NCBI RefSeq assembly: GCF_000617925.1
Contig: NZ_BAMT01000003.1
Coordinates: 164,480 to 228,479 of the forward strand
Origin: Methylobacillus glycogenes JCM 2850
GTDB taxonomy: Bacteria; Pseudomonadota; Gammaproteobacteria; Burkholderiales; Methylophilaceae
DNA: 64,000 bases
Reading direction: 5' to 3'
Below, one piece after another: positions 1 through 10,053 of the stretch (within the stretch, counting starts at the first letter, position 1; every line of letters starts with the position of its first letter). The position numbers and the translations under genes were made by a program. The notes under the pieces are model-generated. The model saw only the letters and a list, made by a program, of their open reading frames with translations, had not been told where the DNA came from and ran no database searches.

Positions 1-2
1 TG

Positions 3-146
3 GGTGTGGTGAGGGCGATTGCGGATCAGGTGGTGGTGTTACAGCATGGCCGGGTGGTGGAAGCGGGTGAGGTCGATCAGGTGCTGGATCAGCCAGCAGC
101 GGCGTATACCCGCATGCTGTTGCAGCATTCGCCATCCTTGACCTAG
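3..146 (+). CDS. ABC transporter ATP-binding protein, C-terminal end (partial)
   Basis: The window opens inside this gene, and 47 codons remain before a TAG stop. The visible tail (VVRAIADQVVVLQHGRVVE, then a D-Q-V-L-D-x-P stretch and a short Y-T-R-M-L-L helix) is the usual end of the nucleotide-binding subunit of oligopeptide-type importers (DppD/DppF/YejF-like): the post-Walker-B 'D...V.AD.V.V...G..VE.G' strand followed by the C-terminal helix that precedes the oligopeptide extension. Substrate and partner subunits lie outside the window, so only the family can be given. Confidence 0.75.
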   Translation, partial: GVVRAIADQVVVLQHGRVVEAGEVDQVLDQPAAAYTRMLLQHSPSLT

Positions 147-182
147 CGTCGGTTGACCTAGCGTCGCTTAACCTCGCTGCTT
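138..182. repeat. Degenerate 15-bp tandem repeat between convergent stop codons
   Basis: Two near-identical 15-bp units (TTGACCTAGCGTCGG and TTGACCTAGCGTCGC) are followed by a weaker third copy. The first unit contains the stop of the ABC gene; the third contains the stop of the opposing GGDEF-EAL gene. Confidence 0.7.
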
Positions 183-2204
183 GAAGGTGATATCTACGGT
201 GCCCAGGTGGTTTTCGGGCGTTTGAATTGTATTCTCGCTGCTGCTGGCGTCAGCCTGTTTGGCCAGCAGGGAGTGGCTCATAACTTCAGGCACAGGTTGG
301 GAAAAATAATACCCTTGTGCCAGTTCCGCCCCCATGGACTGTATGCACTGCAGTTCATCGGCATTTTCCACCCCTTCCAGCACGCATTGAATCTGCATAT
401 CGCAGCTTAACGTCATCAGCGATTGCACAATCTTGCGGCTGAGCGGGTTGCTGTGAATATCGCGTATAAAGCAGCGATCTATCTTGATCTTGGTCAGCGG
501 TAATTCATGCAACTGGCGAAAGCTGGAAAAACCAGTGCCAAAATCATCCAGCGTGATGCCGCAGCCCATTTGCCGCAATTGCTCACTACACCATTTGATC
601 TGCGCCAAATCCTGCAGGCCCGCCGTTTCAGTAATCTCAAATTCCACGCGCTGCGGGTCCACTCCACTTTGTTGCAGCATGAGCATAATGCGCTCCACCA
701 CACGGCGCGTGCTGATATCGTGCGCAGATAGATTAAATGCCAGGCGGATATCCTCAGGCCAGGAACGTGCCACCTGCAAAGCCTTGGCCAGCAGCGCCAG
801 CGTGATATCACTGATCAGACCTGCCTGCTCGGCAATCGGGATAAACACGGCAGGGGAGACTATGCCCAATTCACTGCTATGCCAGCGTGCCAGCGCCTCA
901 AAGGCCACGGTACGCTCGCTGGATAAAGCAATAATTGGCTGGAAGAATACGCTGAGCTCCTGCTCCAGCACGGCACGGCGCAAGGCTTGCTCAATATTGG
1001 CATCTCGCACAATCAGCTTGCGGTGATCACTGGAAAATAGCGTGACATCGCAGCGGGTATTGCGTTTGCCGTGGTATAGCGCGTAATCGGCAAACTCGTA
1101 GAGATCATGCGCGTTCTGCGCCATATCGGGATAAATCGCCAGGCCGATAGAAGCTGAGATATGCACCATGTGATTGTTGATGGCATAGGGGTTGCGCAGG
1201 GTTTTGCCTATCTGCGTACAAAAGTCCATTAGAGCGGCTTCGTCCATATTGGCGGTGATGATGATGGCAAACTCGTCACCACCCATACGCGCCACACTGG
1301 CTTGTTCTGCACAGATGTTTTCCAGCCTGCGGCTGACGGCATACAGCAGTTTATCGCCAGTGCCATGGCCGTAAAGATCATTCACGGGCTTGAAGCCATC
1401 CAGATCGAGTATGCCCAGGGCAAAGCGCTGCTGCTGGCTGCTGTTATCGGCGCAGTGACGCTCAAGATCATGGAAGAATTTACGTCGATTGGGCAGTTGC
1501 GTGAGACTGTCGAGATTGGCGAGTGCAAAGTTTTCCCGGCTCAAGGTTTCTGCCTGGATATGGGACTGAATCAGTTGCACAAAATCCCGGTAATAAAAAT
1601 ACAACATCAGCATCATGCCGCTGAGCACAATCACGATATTGATGGTGATCAACAGCACCGAGCTTTGTCCTTGCTCGCTGGTAAAGATCAGAATGACAAA
1701 ACTGAGGTTGGCAATCACGGTGACGATGATGGCCGCCACGCGGATATGCATAAGGCAGAGCAGGGAGCACAGCATGGTGAGAGCAAGATACCCCGCAATG
1801 TGATAACGGGTGGAAGTGTCACCATAGTTGAACAACATGATGGCCCAGCCAGCAAAGGCCAGCGTCACCGGGGCCGCCAGCAGATTGGTCTGACGCATGC
1901 GGCGCTGCACCAGGGCAGGCGTCAGCGCCTGATGGCGCGTCTTGAACCAGAAGCCCAGTCGACTCAGGCAAACCAGACTTAACAAGAGCGGGATATACAG
2001 GGTTAGCCAGTGCGGGGCTGACTCTAGGTGATTACAGCTCAATATCCAGGTATTGCACAGCAATATGCAATACATCAACGGCAGTTGCTTGTTGAAAGCC
2101 TGATATTGCACCATGAGCTGAAACCCGGATTCCTCATTTTCAGCTGCTGTGGGCAGGGCTTTAGGCTGGGTGCGAAACAGCATGAAGGGAGAATAGCGTG
2201 GCAT
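168..2204 (-). CDS. Membrane GGDEF-EAL protein (cyclic-di-GMP turnover)
   Basis: A 678-residue protein with an N-terminal block of about six hydrophobic segments (residues ~40-215, MASE-like sensor). A complete GGDEF domain follows (RMGGDEFAI near residue 305), then a complete EAL domain (FEALARW near 435; DDFGTGFSSF and LEGVEN later). The GGDEF domain makes cyclic-di-GMP and the EAL domain hydrolyses it; both signature motifs look intact, so net activity cannot be predicted. The first domain lacks an obvious RxxD inhibitory site. It is convergent with the ABC gene, and no partner gene is visible. Family certain, signal unknown. Confidence 0.93.
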   Translation of the reverse strand: MPRYSPFMLFRTQPKALPTAAENEESGFQLMVQYQAFNKQLPLMYCILLCNTWILSCNHLESAPHWLTLYIPLLLSLVCLSRLGFWFKTRHQALTPALVQRRMRQTNLLAAPVTLAFAGWAIMLFNYGDTSTRYHIAGYLALTMLCSLLCLMHIRVAAIIVTVIANLSFVILIFTSEQGQSSVLLITINIVIVLSGMMLMLYFYYRDFVQLIQSHIQAETLSRENFALANLDSLTQLPNRRKFFHDLERHCADNSSQQQRFALGILDLDGFKPVNDLYGHGTGDKLLYAVSRRLENICAEQASVARMGGDEFAIIITANMDEAALMDFCTQIGKTLRNPYAINNHMVHISASIGLAIYPDMAQNAHDLYEFADYALYHGKRNTRCDVTLFSSDHRKLIVRDANIEQALRRAVLEQELSVFFQPIIALSSERTVAFEALARWHSSELGIVSPAVFIPIAEQAGLISDITLALLAKALQVARSWPEDIRLAFNLSAHDISTRRVVERIMLMLQQSGVDPQRVEFEITETAGLQDLAQIKWCSEQLRQMGCGITLDDFGTGFSSFRQLHELPLTKIKIDRCFIRDIHSNPLSRKIVQSLMTLSCDMQIQCVLEGVENADELQCIQSMGAELAQGYYFSQPVPEVMSHSLLAKQADASSSENTIQTPENHLGTVDITFKQRG

Positions 2205-2479
2205 GACAACCTCTCTGAGCTGGTTGGCAGGCTAGCGGCCATGCCAAAAGATAAGAGGCATTATTTCGCAAACATAAGCAATAGTAAACTTATAGTCTGT
2301 TTGCTGGTTTTGAAGCCTTAGTTCTCTGAGATCGGTTTGATCAGGCTGAAACTTAGCAATGAATCAGGGGAGATTTGCGGCAGGACCTAGCCTTGCCTGA
2401 AGGCTGTGAGTCAGTAGTAAAGGCCTGTAACTAAGCGAAATCGCCAGGAAAGCGGCAACAGAAAGATGAAACCGCGGAA

Positions 2480-2728
2480 TCAGGTGTTGTCGAGGTCAAC
2501 ATCGTAAAAAGGCACAATCTTGATATGGGGCAAACGCATGATCTTGTCTATCGCCAGCCGTGCCAGGGCCCAGGCGCGCTCTTCGCGCATCAAGGCTTTT
2601 TCACTCTCGGTATAGGGCAAAAACTGGCCGCCAAAGGTCAACGAGTGCCGCACTGAGGCTTGCTCGTTCATATAGGCTTTGACCACATCCTTAACCCGTT
2701 CTTCACGGCTGGGGTAGAGCGAAGGCAT
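2480..2728 (-). CDS. Small hypothetical protein
   Basis: An 82-residue product, largely alpha-helical by composition, rich in charged residues and without signal peptide or membrane segment. The start at 2728 is preferred to a GTG at 2746 because AAAGGAAAAG lies just upstream of this ATG. I do not recognise the family. The gene stands alone, with about 275 bp on each side that contain nothing recognisable. Confidence 0.55.
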   Translation of the reverse strand: MPSLYPSREERVKDVVKAYMNEQASVRHSLTFGGQFLPYTESEKALMREERAWALARLAIDKIMRLPHIKIVPFYDVDLDNT

Positions 2729-3020
2729 TGCTTTTCCTTTTTGCACACAGATGACAAAACGGTGACTGATTCACAGCTTTATCTTACATCCCAAGTCATT
2801 ACTCGTCACACAATCTCTTGCTGTGAATTTTCCGCTGAATGAAAACCCAGATAACTCATATAAAAATGTAGTCTGCATCAGCAAAATTCAAGCATCAGAA
2901 CGCAGGGAAAAGACTAGGTTCATCAGTAACATTTTCTGACAGTTGCGTAGGAATGCTTGGTCTGGTCTCGTGCAATTCGGCACGGTAGGGTAATCATTAC
3001 TCTAAATCTTCCCGGGAGCC

Positions 3021-3476
3021 ATGATGCAACTCAAACCCGTGCAGTCTATTCACGCCAAGCAGCAGTCTGCGCCGTCAAATCAGCGCAGCAAGCTTGGTAA
3101 TAATTCCGCGTTTGTTCAAGCAGGCAATCACTGGCTAAGCTCAGCATTGCTGGGGCTGGCCTTGCTGATGTCGGGTGCCAGCATGGCGCAGGATAATGAC
3201 CCTTTGAGCCAGTACGCCGATGATGCTGCCACCACCAGCAAGGTGAAGTCTGCTTTGGTAGGCGACCAGATGCTCAGTGCGCTGGATATCAAAGTGCAGT
3301 CCGATGATCTGGGGGCAGTACACCTGAGTGGTACGGCAAGCAGCCCCGCAGAAGTCAGCCATGCCACCACGGTGGCGCGCGGCGTTAGTGGCGTGGTGTC
3401 GGTGCAGAATGACATTGTGGTAGAGAGCAAGGCGAATGCCAGCGAGCGCAAGAGTAGCAGCAACAAGCTAGAGTAA
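3021..3476 (+). CDS. BON-domain protein, probably periplasmic
   Basis: 151 residues. A long basic N-terminus precedes a hydrophobic segment ending ASMAQ (residues ~40-57), which looks like an extended signal peptide. The rest is one BON domain (residues ~68-135: T-T-S-K-V-K-S-A-L, then V-H-L-S-G-T-A, then V-x-S-V-Q-N-D-I-V-V), followed by a polar tail. BON proteins of the OsmY/DolP type bind membranes and often respond to osmotic or envelope stress. The spacing of the conserved glycine and the terminal V-V strand is normal. No operon partner. Confidence 0.8.
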   Translation: MMQLKPVQSIHAKQQSAPSNQRSKLGNNSAFVQAGNHWLSSALLGLALLMSGASMAQDNDPLSQYADDAATTSKVKSALVGDQMLSALDIKVQSDDLGAVHLSGTASSPAEVSHATTVARGVSGVVSVQNDIVVESKANASERKSSSNKLE

Positions 3477-3581
3477 ATGGTTTGTAGCAAAGGGTGAGGC
3501 ATGTCGCTCTGATACCTGAAACTTAAGCTCTTGCCCTGAGCCAGCTACAATGTATTTCCTTTAACTAAAATTGCGATTCAT

Positions 3582-3881
3582 ATGCACAAAAAAATGTTTG
3601 TCTGCTTGAGCCTCTTCATTGCCCTACCATCCTTCGCAGAGGGGAATCAGGAGTTGCTGGAAAAGCTGGCTGTAGCAAAAATGACTGGTTTATGTGGTGC
3701 AGTGCAACAAATGGCAAGATTTCAAAGCACTGCCCAGCTCAAGAGTGGTCAGGAGTTCATAGACAAATTCGTTGATTCAGAAGCTGCAAGATTAGGCATT
3801 CATAGGGCACAGTTTCTTAAAGGCTGCGAATCGGCCTCGCGAAAATATGATAAGTATTTGAGCGAGTTAGAGACTGAATAG
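3582..3881 (+). CDS. Small secreted hypothetical protein
   Basis: 99 residues. Residues 1-19 form a typical signal peptide (basic start, hydrophobic core, cleavage after S-F-A). The mature part of about 80 residues is helical and has two cysteines (LCG and KGC) that could form a disulfide. Not recognised as a named family. The stop is followed by about 390 bp without an intact gene. Confidence 0.65.
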   Translation: MHKKMFVCLSLFIALPSFAEGNQELLEKLAVAKMTGLCGAVQQMARFQSTAQLKSGQEFIDKFVDSEAARLGIHRAQFLKGCESASRKYDKYLSELETE

Positions 3882-3929
3882 GATTTTTGCCTACGTTCTA
3901 CTCCCGGCACTGTTAAGCTGATCTAGCGA

Positions 3930-4015
3930 CTATCAGTGTTAGCGTTGTCAAAGTTGTAGACGGCGATACCATCACAATGCAGGTGGCCGTTACCCAGCGG
4001 GGTATGCCAAATTGA
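3930..4015 (+). pseudogene. Remnant of a thermonuclease (SNase-like) gene
   Basis: This frame encodes SVVKVVDGDTITMQV before a stop. V-x-V-x-D-G-D-T-I is the hallmark N-terminal strand pair of staphylococcal-nuclease-like proteins. No further conserved SNase block follows and the segment has no start codon of its own, so it looks like a decayed fragment. It lies next to a toxin-antitoxin-like pair, consistent with an accessory patch. Short match, so moderate confidence. Confidence 0.45.
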
Positions 4016-4225
4016 ACTGGGTATGGTCTGCCTGACAAACACTAGAGCCAAACATTAAGCAAGTAAGCGGGGTGTAGGAGATAAGTGCGAAATATGTATA
4101 GGGTGAGTATATTTCGCAGATGGTCAGGGGGCTGCGAAGCCCCGAATAGCCTATAGCGTTGTTCACAAAACTTGTAACAACAAATCATATGGGTTAATTC
4201 CATTTTGGATTTACTTATATATATG

Positions 4226-4237
4226 TTGTATATACAA
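4226..4237. promoter_or_regulatory. Palindrome upstream of the toxin-antitoxin pair (candidate operator)
   Basis: A perfect 12-bp palindrome, TTGTATATACAA, in an AT-rich stretch 33 bp before the first gene of the pair. The position suits an autoregulatory operator or an overlapping -10 element. Confidence 0.4.
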
Positions 4238-4269
4238 TATCCCTTCGCGCACTTGAATTCAACGGAATC

Positions 4270-4554
4270 ATGCCGATAATAATTTCAAGGAAGATTCAAG
4301 AAAAACTGACTGAGAAACATGGTGTCTCAGTGAGAGAGGTAGCACAATGCTTCGACAATGTTTTTGGATCATTCTTGATAGACACCAGAGAAGTTCATAG
4401 GTCTGACCCGCCAACGCTGTGGTTTATTGCACCAACCAACAAAGATCGCTTACTAAAAGTCTGTTTTATCCAAAAGGGTGAGGATATTTACATTCGCACG
4501 GCCTATGAGCCAAATATTGATGAGCTCAACATATATATCAGTAAGTTACCGTAA
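4270..4554 (+). CDS. BrnT/DUF4258-like putative toxin
   Basis: 94 residues. The order of elements (short helix with K-I-Q-E-K-L, acidic D-T-R-E block, strand L-W-F-I-A-P, then L-L-K-V-C-F-I-Q, then I-Y-I-R-T-A-Y-E-P) matches the small RelE-fold proteins of the DUF4258/BrnT type, often mislabelled as ADP-ribosyl-dinitrogenase hydrolases. The next gene starts 14 bp downstream and looks like a DNA-binding antitoxin, so a toxin-antitoxin role is inferred. The toxin-first order fits brnTA. Activity is not demonstrable from sequence. Confidence 0.6.
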   Translation: MPIIISRKIQEKLTEKHGVSVREVAQCFDNVFGSFLIDTREVHRSDPPTLWFIAPTNKDRLLKVCFIQKGEDIYIRTAYEPNIDELNIYISKLP

Positions 4555-4568
4555 CGAAGGTGATCAAA

Positions 4569-4928
4569 ATGTCAGAAGATAAGCGCTTTATTGAAGAATC
4601 AGAAAAGTGGGATTCTCGCGAGCTTGGCGCTAGTGTGGACCATACGCAAGTAGCCTCAGAAGAACAGTCGCAAGCTGTTTTGGATGCGCTCGACCTGCAA
4701 CTCATATCAATCCGTTTGCAAAAAGGCCTCATAGAGGATCTGAAGTTCATTGCTAAAGCCCATGGGATTGGTTATCAACCTTTAGTAAGAGACATCCTTC
4801 ACAGATTTGTCGTGAGTGAGAAAAAATTAATCATGCGCGATATCCTAGAGCAGAAGCGCATTGAATTAGAGATGATTGAGGCCACCAATACTGTAGATAA
4901 AGAAACCGAACTTCAGAAGATAGCGTAA
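4569..4928 (+). CDS. BrnA/CopG-like putative antitoxin
   Basis: 119 residues from ATG 4569. This start is chosen because GAAGG ends 8 bp before it; an in-frame GTG at 4560 lacks such a site. The centre (residues ~50-85: I-S-I-R-L-Q-K, then AHGIGYQPLVRDIL) matches the ribbon-helix-helix region of BrnA-type antitoxins, where 'G-x-G-Y-Q-x-x-(I/V)-x-x-I-L' is conserved. The acidic N-terminus and long charged C-terminal helix are variable parts. Followed immediately by a terminator, so the pair forms a closed two-gene unit. Confidence 0.6.
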   Translation: MSEDKRFIEESEKWDSRELGASVDHTQVASEEQSQAVLDALDLQLISIRLQKGLIEDLKFIAKAHGIGYQPLVRDILHRFVVSEKKLIMRDILEQKRIELEMIEATNTVDKETELQKIA

Positions 4929-4932
4929 CTAC

Positions 4933-4954
4933 AACCCGCTCCGGCGGGTTTTTT
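4933..4954 (+). terminator. Rho-independent terminator of the toxin-antitoxin pair
   Basis: Stem AACCCGC / GCGGGTT with a TCCG loop, running into a T-rich tail. It lies 5 bp after the antitoxin stop. Confidence 0.85.
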
Positions 4955-5282
4955 ATTGCCTGTTGGCGCTGGCACCAAATTAGGAGCACCTACTGCTCAT
5001 GCCTGCTAGCAGCAATCAGCTGAACTGCTTGGTAAACAGTTGTTATAGCCTCCAAGCAAATAGATGTATTCAATGAGAAATCAGCTAAGTAAATGGACGG
5101 GTATAATGCCTGCGTTAGTGCAGTGAATAAGGTAGTAAGCCTGCTTGCAGGCCGATGAGCCGTCATTGACCCAGTGTGACTCTGCCGCTATAGATTGGGC
5201 GCACTAACTTTTCTATTCTTCTCACTAAAATCCTTAAGCATCTGGCTTTGCTAGCCTCCTGGCATCGCAGATTACAGGCAAT
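4955..5282. other. Intergenic region without recognisable gene
   Basis: About 330 bp between two terminators. I see no conserved coding frame, RNA gene or repeat. Confidence 0.6.
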
Positions 5283-5318
5283 AAAAAAGTGACCATCCTC
5301 CCAGATGGTCACTTTTTT
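5283..5318 (-). terminator. Terminator of the efflux operon
   Basis: Perfect 15-bp stem (arms 5283-5297 and 5304-5318, core GTGACCATC / GATGGTCAC) with a 6-nt loop, flanked by A6 and T6. It is usable in both directions and lies about 30 bp beyond the outer-membrane channel gene. Confidence 0.9.
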
Positions 5319-5348
5319 GTGCGCTAGCCTGAAATTTTGCCTAGCGCT

Positions 5349-6815
5349 TTATTGCGCAGCCTCTGCCAGTTGCGCTGGAGCTTGCCAGCTACCGCCCAGC
5401 GCTCGTATCAGTTGTACGGTGGCGCGGGCGCGTTCGGCGTCCAGTTGCAGGGTGGTGCGGCGCTGGGTGAGCAGGCTGCGGTCTGCATCTATGACTTCCA
5501 GATAGCTCACCAGGCCTTCACGGTAGCGGCTTTGCGCCAGATGGCTGGCACGCTCGGAATAGGTCACGGCCTTGTCCTGCACCCCGGCTTGCTGGTCCAG
5601 TATGCGCAGGCTGGCGAGGTTGTCTTCAACTTCACCAAAAGCGCTGAGCACGGTCTGGCGATAGCGCGCTACATCTTCTTCATACACCGCACGTGCGCGT
5701 TCCAGCCCGGCGTCTCTGCGGCCACCATCCAGAATAGGCATGGAGAGCATGGTGCCTATCAGCGGGCCTAGCAGGAAAGTACGACTAGACCAGTCAAACA
5801 GGCTGCCGAGTTCGTTGGATTCATAACCCAGCGCCCCAGTGATGTTCAATCTGGGGAAGTAAGCCGCCTTGGCCACACCTATACGTGCATTGGCGGCGGC
5901 CATGGCGCGTTCAGCCGCGGCAATATCCGGCCTGCGCTCCAGCAGGTTGGAGGGTAGGCCTGCGGGGACGTTAAGGCTGATGCGCTGCAAAGGGCTGGCT
6001 GCCAGGTTGAATTCTGCTGGGGTTTTTCCCAGCAAAATGGCCAGGGCATGTTCTGCCACCGCACGTCTGCGTGTCACCGCCAGCGCTTCTGACTCTGCTG
6101 CTGCCAGCTCGGTCTGGGCGCGGGACAGTTCCAGCTCGCTGATGTCTCCAGCGTCAAATCGGTGCTGGGTCAGCTTTACGGTCTGTGCGCGCAAATCCAC
6201 GGTCTGGTGAATGATGCGTTGCTCGGCATCCAATTCACGGATGCTGAAGTACTGCTGCGCCACATCCGCCTGTAGCGACAGCTGTACCGAGCGCAGCAGG
6301 GCAGCGCTTTGTTCGGCATCAGCCTGGGCGGCATTGATCAGTGAAGATACACGGCCAAATAAGTCGGCCTCATAGGAGACCTGGGCCTGGGCACGCCACA
6401 AGGTTTGCTCGCTGCCATTTTCCGTGCGCTGCGAATCCGGAGAAACGCGCTGATGGCCGGGGCTGATGCCAGCACTGATCTGCGGTGTGCGGTTGGCCCG
6501 CTCATCCTTGAACAGGGCACGCGATTGCGCCAGACGGGCCACGGCGGCTTGCAGGTTTTGGTTGGCTAGCAGCGCCTGGTCTTCCAGTTCATTCAAAGTG
6601 GCGTCATTGAACACCTGCCACCAGAGGCCGCGCTGCACTGCCTCGGAAGGCTGGGCGGTCTGCCACTGGCTGCCTTGCTCCCCGGTCAGGGTTACGCGGG
6701 CTTCCTTGAACAGCTGCGGTGTAGACACCTGTGGCTTTTCATATGGTGGCGCTACTGAGCAAGCCGCCAGAATCAGGGTCGCCGTGAGTAAGGGTAATAA
6801 TTGATATTTTCTCAT
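5349..6815 (-). CDS. RND efflux outer-membrane channel lipoprotein (OprM/OprN/NodT family)
   Basis: 488 residues. A lipoprotein signal ends in the lipobox L-A-A-C (Cys19), so the protein is lipid-anchored in the outer membrane. Two repeated outer-membrane efflux domains follow, with typical blocks such as RGLWWQVFND, LLERRPDIAAAERAMAAAN near residue 290 and SRYREGLVSYLEVIDADR near 435. It forms the trimeric exit duct for the RND pump. Last gene of the operon, 8 bp after the pump gene. Confidence 0.93.
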   Translation of the reverse strand: MRKYQLLPLLTATLILAACSVAPPYEKPQVSTPQLFKEARVTLTGEQGSQWQTAQPSEAVQRGLWWQVFNDATLNELEDQALLANQNLQAAVARLAQSRALFKDERANRTPQISAGISPGHQRVSPDSQRTENGSEQTLWRAQAQVSYEADLFGRVSSLINAAQADAEQSAALLRSVQLSLQADVAQQYFSIRELDAEQRIIHQTVDLRAQTVKLTQHRFDAGDISELELSRAQTELAAAESEALAVTRRRAVAEHALAILLGKTPAEFNLAASPLQRISLNVPAGLPSNLLERRPDIAAAERAMAAANARIGVAKAAYFPRLNITGALGYESNELGSLFDWSSRTFLLGPLIGTMLSMPILDGGRRDAGLERARAVYEEDVARYRQTVLSAFGEVEDNLASLRILDQQAGVQDKAVTYSERASHLAQSRYREGLVSYLEVIDADRSLLTQRRTTLQLDAERARATVQLIRALGGSWQAPAQLAEAAQ

Positions 6816-6823
6816 GATGATTC

Positions 6824-9800
6824 CTATAGCAAGTGGCTGGCCGTGGGGCCTTCGATATGGGGCTTGTGCTCGGTGGCCGAGTGCAGCGGATGGCCACCAC
6901 TGAGCTTGCGCAACAGCACATAGAACACCGGGGTCAAGAACAGGCCAAACAAGGTCACACCCAGCATGCCGAAGAACACCGCAATGCCCATGGCATGGCG
7001 CATTTCTGCCCCCGCACCGCTGGAGGTCACCAGTGCACTACACCCATGACAAAGGCGATCGAGGTCATGAGGATGGGGCGTAGACGCAGGCGGCTGGCTT
7101 CAATCGCCGCCTTGACGATGCTGGTGCCCTGTAGTTCCAGTTCACGCGCAAACTCCACAATCAGAATGGCGTTCTTGGAGGCCAGACCCACCAGTACCAT
7201 GAGGCCAATCTGGGTGAAGATATTGTTATCACCCTTGGTCAGCCAGACCCCGGTCAATGCCGCCAATATGCTCATGGGCACAATCAGAATCACCGCCAGA
7301 GGCAAGGTCAGGCTCTCATAAAGGGCCGCCAGTACCAGGAACACCAGCAGCACGCTGATGGGGAACACCCAGATGCCTGCATTACCCGCGATGATTTGCT
7401 GATAAGTGAGGTCGGTCCACTCGAACTTGATGCCGGGTGGCAAAGTCTTGGCTGCCACTTTTTCTACGGCTGCCTGCGCCTGACCAGAAGAATAGCCAGG
7501 GGCAGGGCCGCCGTTGATATCAGCCGCGGTATAGCCGTTGTAGCGCACCACCATTTCCGGGCCATAGGTCGGGCTGACCTTGACCAGCGAGGACAGCGGC
7601 ACCATGTCACCCGCATTGTTACGGGTCTTCAGTTGCAGAATGTCCTCGGCCTTGGCGCGATAAGGCGCATCAGCCTGGGCACGTACCTGGAACACACGAC
7701 CAAAGCGGTTAAAGTCATTGATATAGAGTGAGCCGAGATAAATCTGCATGGTGTCGAATACTTCCGTCACTGGCACACCCAGTTGCTTGGCCTTGGCTCT
7801 ATCCAGATCCACATTCAATTGCGGCACGTTGATCTGATAGTTGGAGAACATAGGGCCAAGCTCTGGCGATTTTTGCGCTTCTTGCATAAAGGCATTGGCG
7901 GCAGTGTTCAGCTCGGCATAACCCAGCGCACCTCTATCCTCAATCTGCAATTTAAAGCCGCCTATGGTGCCCAGGCCCATCACAGGGGGTGGCGGGAACA
8001 CGGCAATATAGGCATCCTGAATCTCGGCAAATTTCTTGTTGAGTTCAGCCGCTATCGCACCCGCAGAAAGCTCGGCAGTCTTGCGCTCGTTAAAGGGCTT
8101 GAGCGGGGTGAAGACAATGCCAGCGCTGGAGCTGTTGGTAAAACCATTGATGGAAAGCCCAGGGAAGGCCACTGCATGTTCCACACCCGGTTGTTGCAGT
8201 GCAATCTCGCTCATGCGGCGTATCACTTCCTCGGTGCGTTCCAGCGATGCACCCGCAGGTAGTTGGGCAAAGCCCACCAGATACTGCTTGTCCTGCGCGG
8301 GCACAAAGCCACCCGGCACTGCCAGCGACACAGCAACCGTCAGGCCCAGCAACACGGCATAGACACCCATGGCCGAAGCCTTGCGGTTGATGATGCCTTT
8401 GACCCCCTTGCCATACTGATCAGACGCACGGCTGAATAAACGGTTGAACCTGGCAAAGAAACCGCCCAGCCATCTATCCATAAAGCGTGTCAGCCAGTCC
8501 TTGGGCTCATGATGGCCTTTTAGCAGCAATGCGGACAATGCTGGCGACAGGGTCAGGGAGTTAAAGGCCGAGATGACGGTGGAAATCGCGATGGTCATCG
8601 CGAACTGCTTGTAGAACTGCCCGGTGAGGCCAGTCATAAAGGCCAGTGGCACAAACACCGCAATCAGGGTTAAAGCAATGGCGATGATGGGGCCAGACAC
8701 TTCACGCATGGCCTGATAAGTGGCATCACGTGGGGTCAAGCCGGCACTGATGTTACGTTCCACGTTCTCGACCACAACGATGGCGTCATCGACCACGATA
8801 CCAATCGCCAGCACCATGCCAAACAGCGACAGTGCATTGATGGAGTAGCCAAAGCCCAGCATCAGCGCAAAGGTGCCGATAATGGAAACTGGCACTGCCA
8901 GCAGTGGAATAATCGAAGCGCGCCAGGTTTGCAGGAACAGAATCACCACCAGCACCACCAGGCCTATGGCCTCCAGCAGCGTGGTGACTACCGCATGGAT
9001 ACTGGAACGCACAAATTGCGTAGGGTCATAGACGATGTCGTAGGTGACGGATTCCGGGAAATCAGCCTTGAGTTCCTGCATGGCTTCGCGCACGGCGTCA
9101 GAAATCGCCAGCGCATTGGCACCCGGTGCCTGGAAGATAGGAATAGCAACCGCAGCTTTGTTGTCCAGCAGCGAGCGCAAGCCATATTCCGAGGCCGCCA
9201 TTTCTATGCGTGCTACATCGGATAAACGGGTAATACCCCCATCGCTAGAGGTCTTGAGTATGATGGCGCCAAACTCTTCCTCGGTCTTGAGTCTGCCCTG
9301 GGCATTGACCGAAAGTTGCAGCGGCACGCTCTTGGCATTGGGCGAGGCGCCTATGATACCGGCGGCCACCTGCACGTTTTGCTCACGTATGGCCTGCACC
9401 ACATCAGAGGCGGTCATATTGCGCTGCGCGACCTTTTGCGGGTCCAGCCAGATACGCATGGCGTAGTTGCCGGAGCCAAACAGGCCGACTTCACCCACGC
9501 CCTGTATGCGCGCCAGCCTGTCCTTGACATTAATCACGGCGTAATTACGCAGATAAGTCATGTCATAGCGGTTATCCGGCGAGGATAAGTGCACCACCAT
9601 GGTCAGCGTGGGCGAGCTCTTGAGCGTGGTCAGGCCCAGGCGTTGTACATCAGGCGGTAAGCGCGGCAAAGCCTGATTAACGCGGTTCTGCACCAGTTGC
9701 TGCGCCTTGTCTGGGTCTACACCCAGCTTGAAGTTAACGGTGATGGTGAGGTTGCCGTCGCTATTGGCCTGCGACTGCATGTAAATCATGTCCTCAACGC

Positions 9801-10017
9801 CGTTGATGGATTCCTCCAGCGGCGAGGCCACGGTTTCTGCAATCACCTTGGGGTTGGCGCCAGGATATTGCGCGCGCACCACCACAGAAGGCGGCACCAC
9901 TTCCGGGTATTCGGAGATAGGCAGCTGGAACATGGCCAAGGCGCCGCCCAGCAGTATCAGCATGGATAGCACGCCCGCAAAAATCGGGCGGTCTATGAAA
10001 AATTTCGAGATATTCAT
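6824..10017 (-). CDS. RND multidrug efflux pump, inner-membrane transporter (MexF/BpeF/CeoB type); one indel near 7035
   Basis: About 1,064 residues once one missing base near 7035 is restored; as written, the frame stops after GVVHW instead of continuing P-L-V-T-S-S-G-A. The start (MNISKFFIDRPIFAGVLSML), ISEYPEVVPPSVVV, the charged transmembrane-4 motif G-I-V-V-D-D-A-I-V-V-V-E-N and twelve hydrophobic segments mark a proton-driven HAE1 pump. The wording near the start fits the MexF/BpeF/CeoB branch, which exports chloramphenicol, quinolones and trimethoprim in other bacteria; substrates here are inferred. The break sits in an otherwise perfectly conserved region. Confidence 0.93.
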
Positions 10018-10053
10018 TGTGTGTTTACTCCCTGGTGGGCTTTCTTTCTAAAC

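Noticed and set aside
1302..1982. Long plus-strand open frame opposite the GGDEF-EAL gene
   Set aside because: Shadow of the minus-strand coding sequence; composition and lack of family features show it is not a gene.
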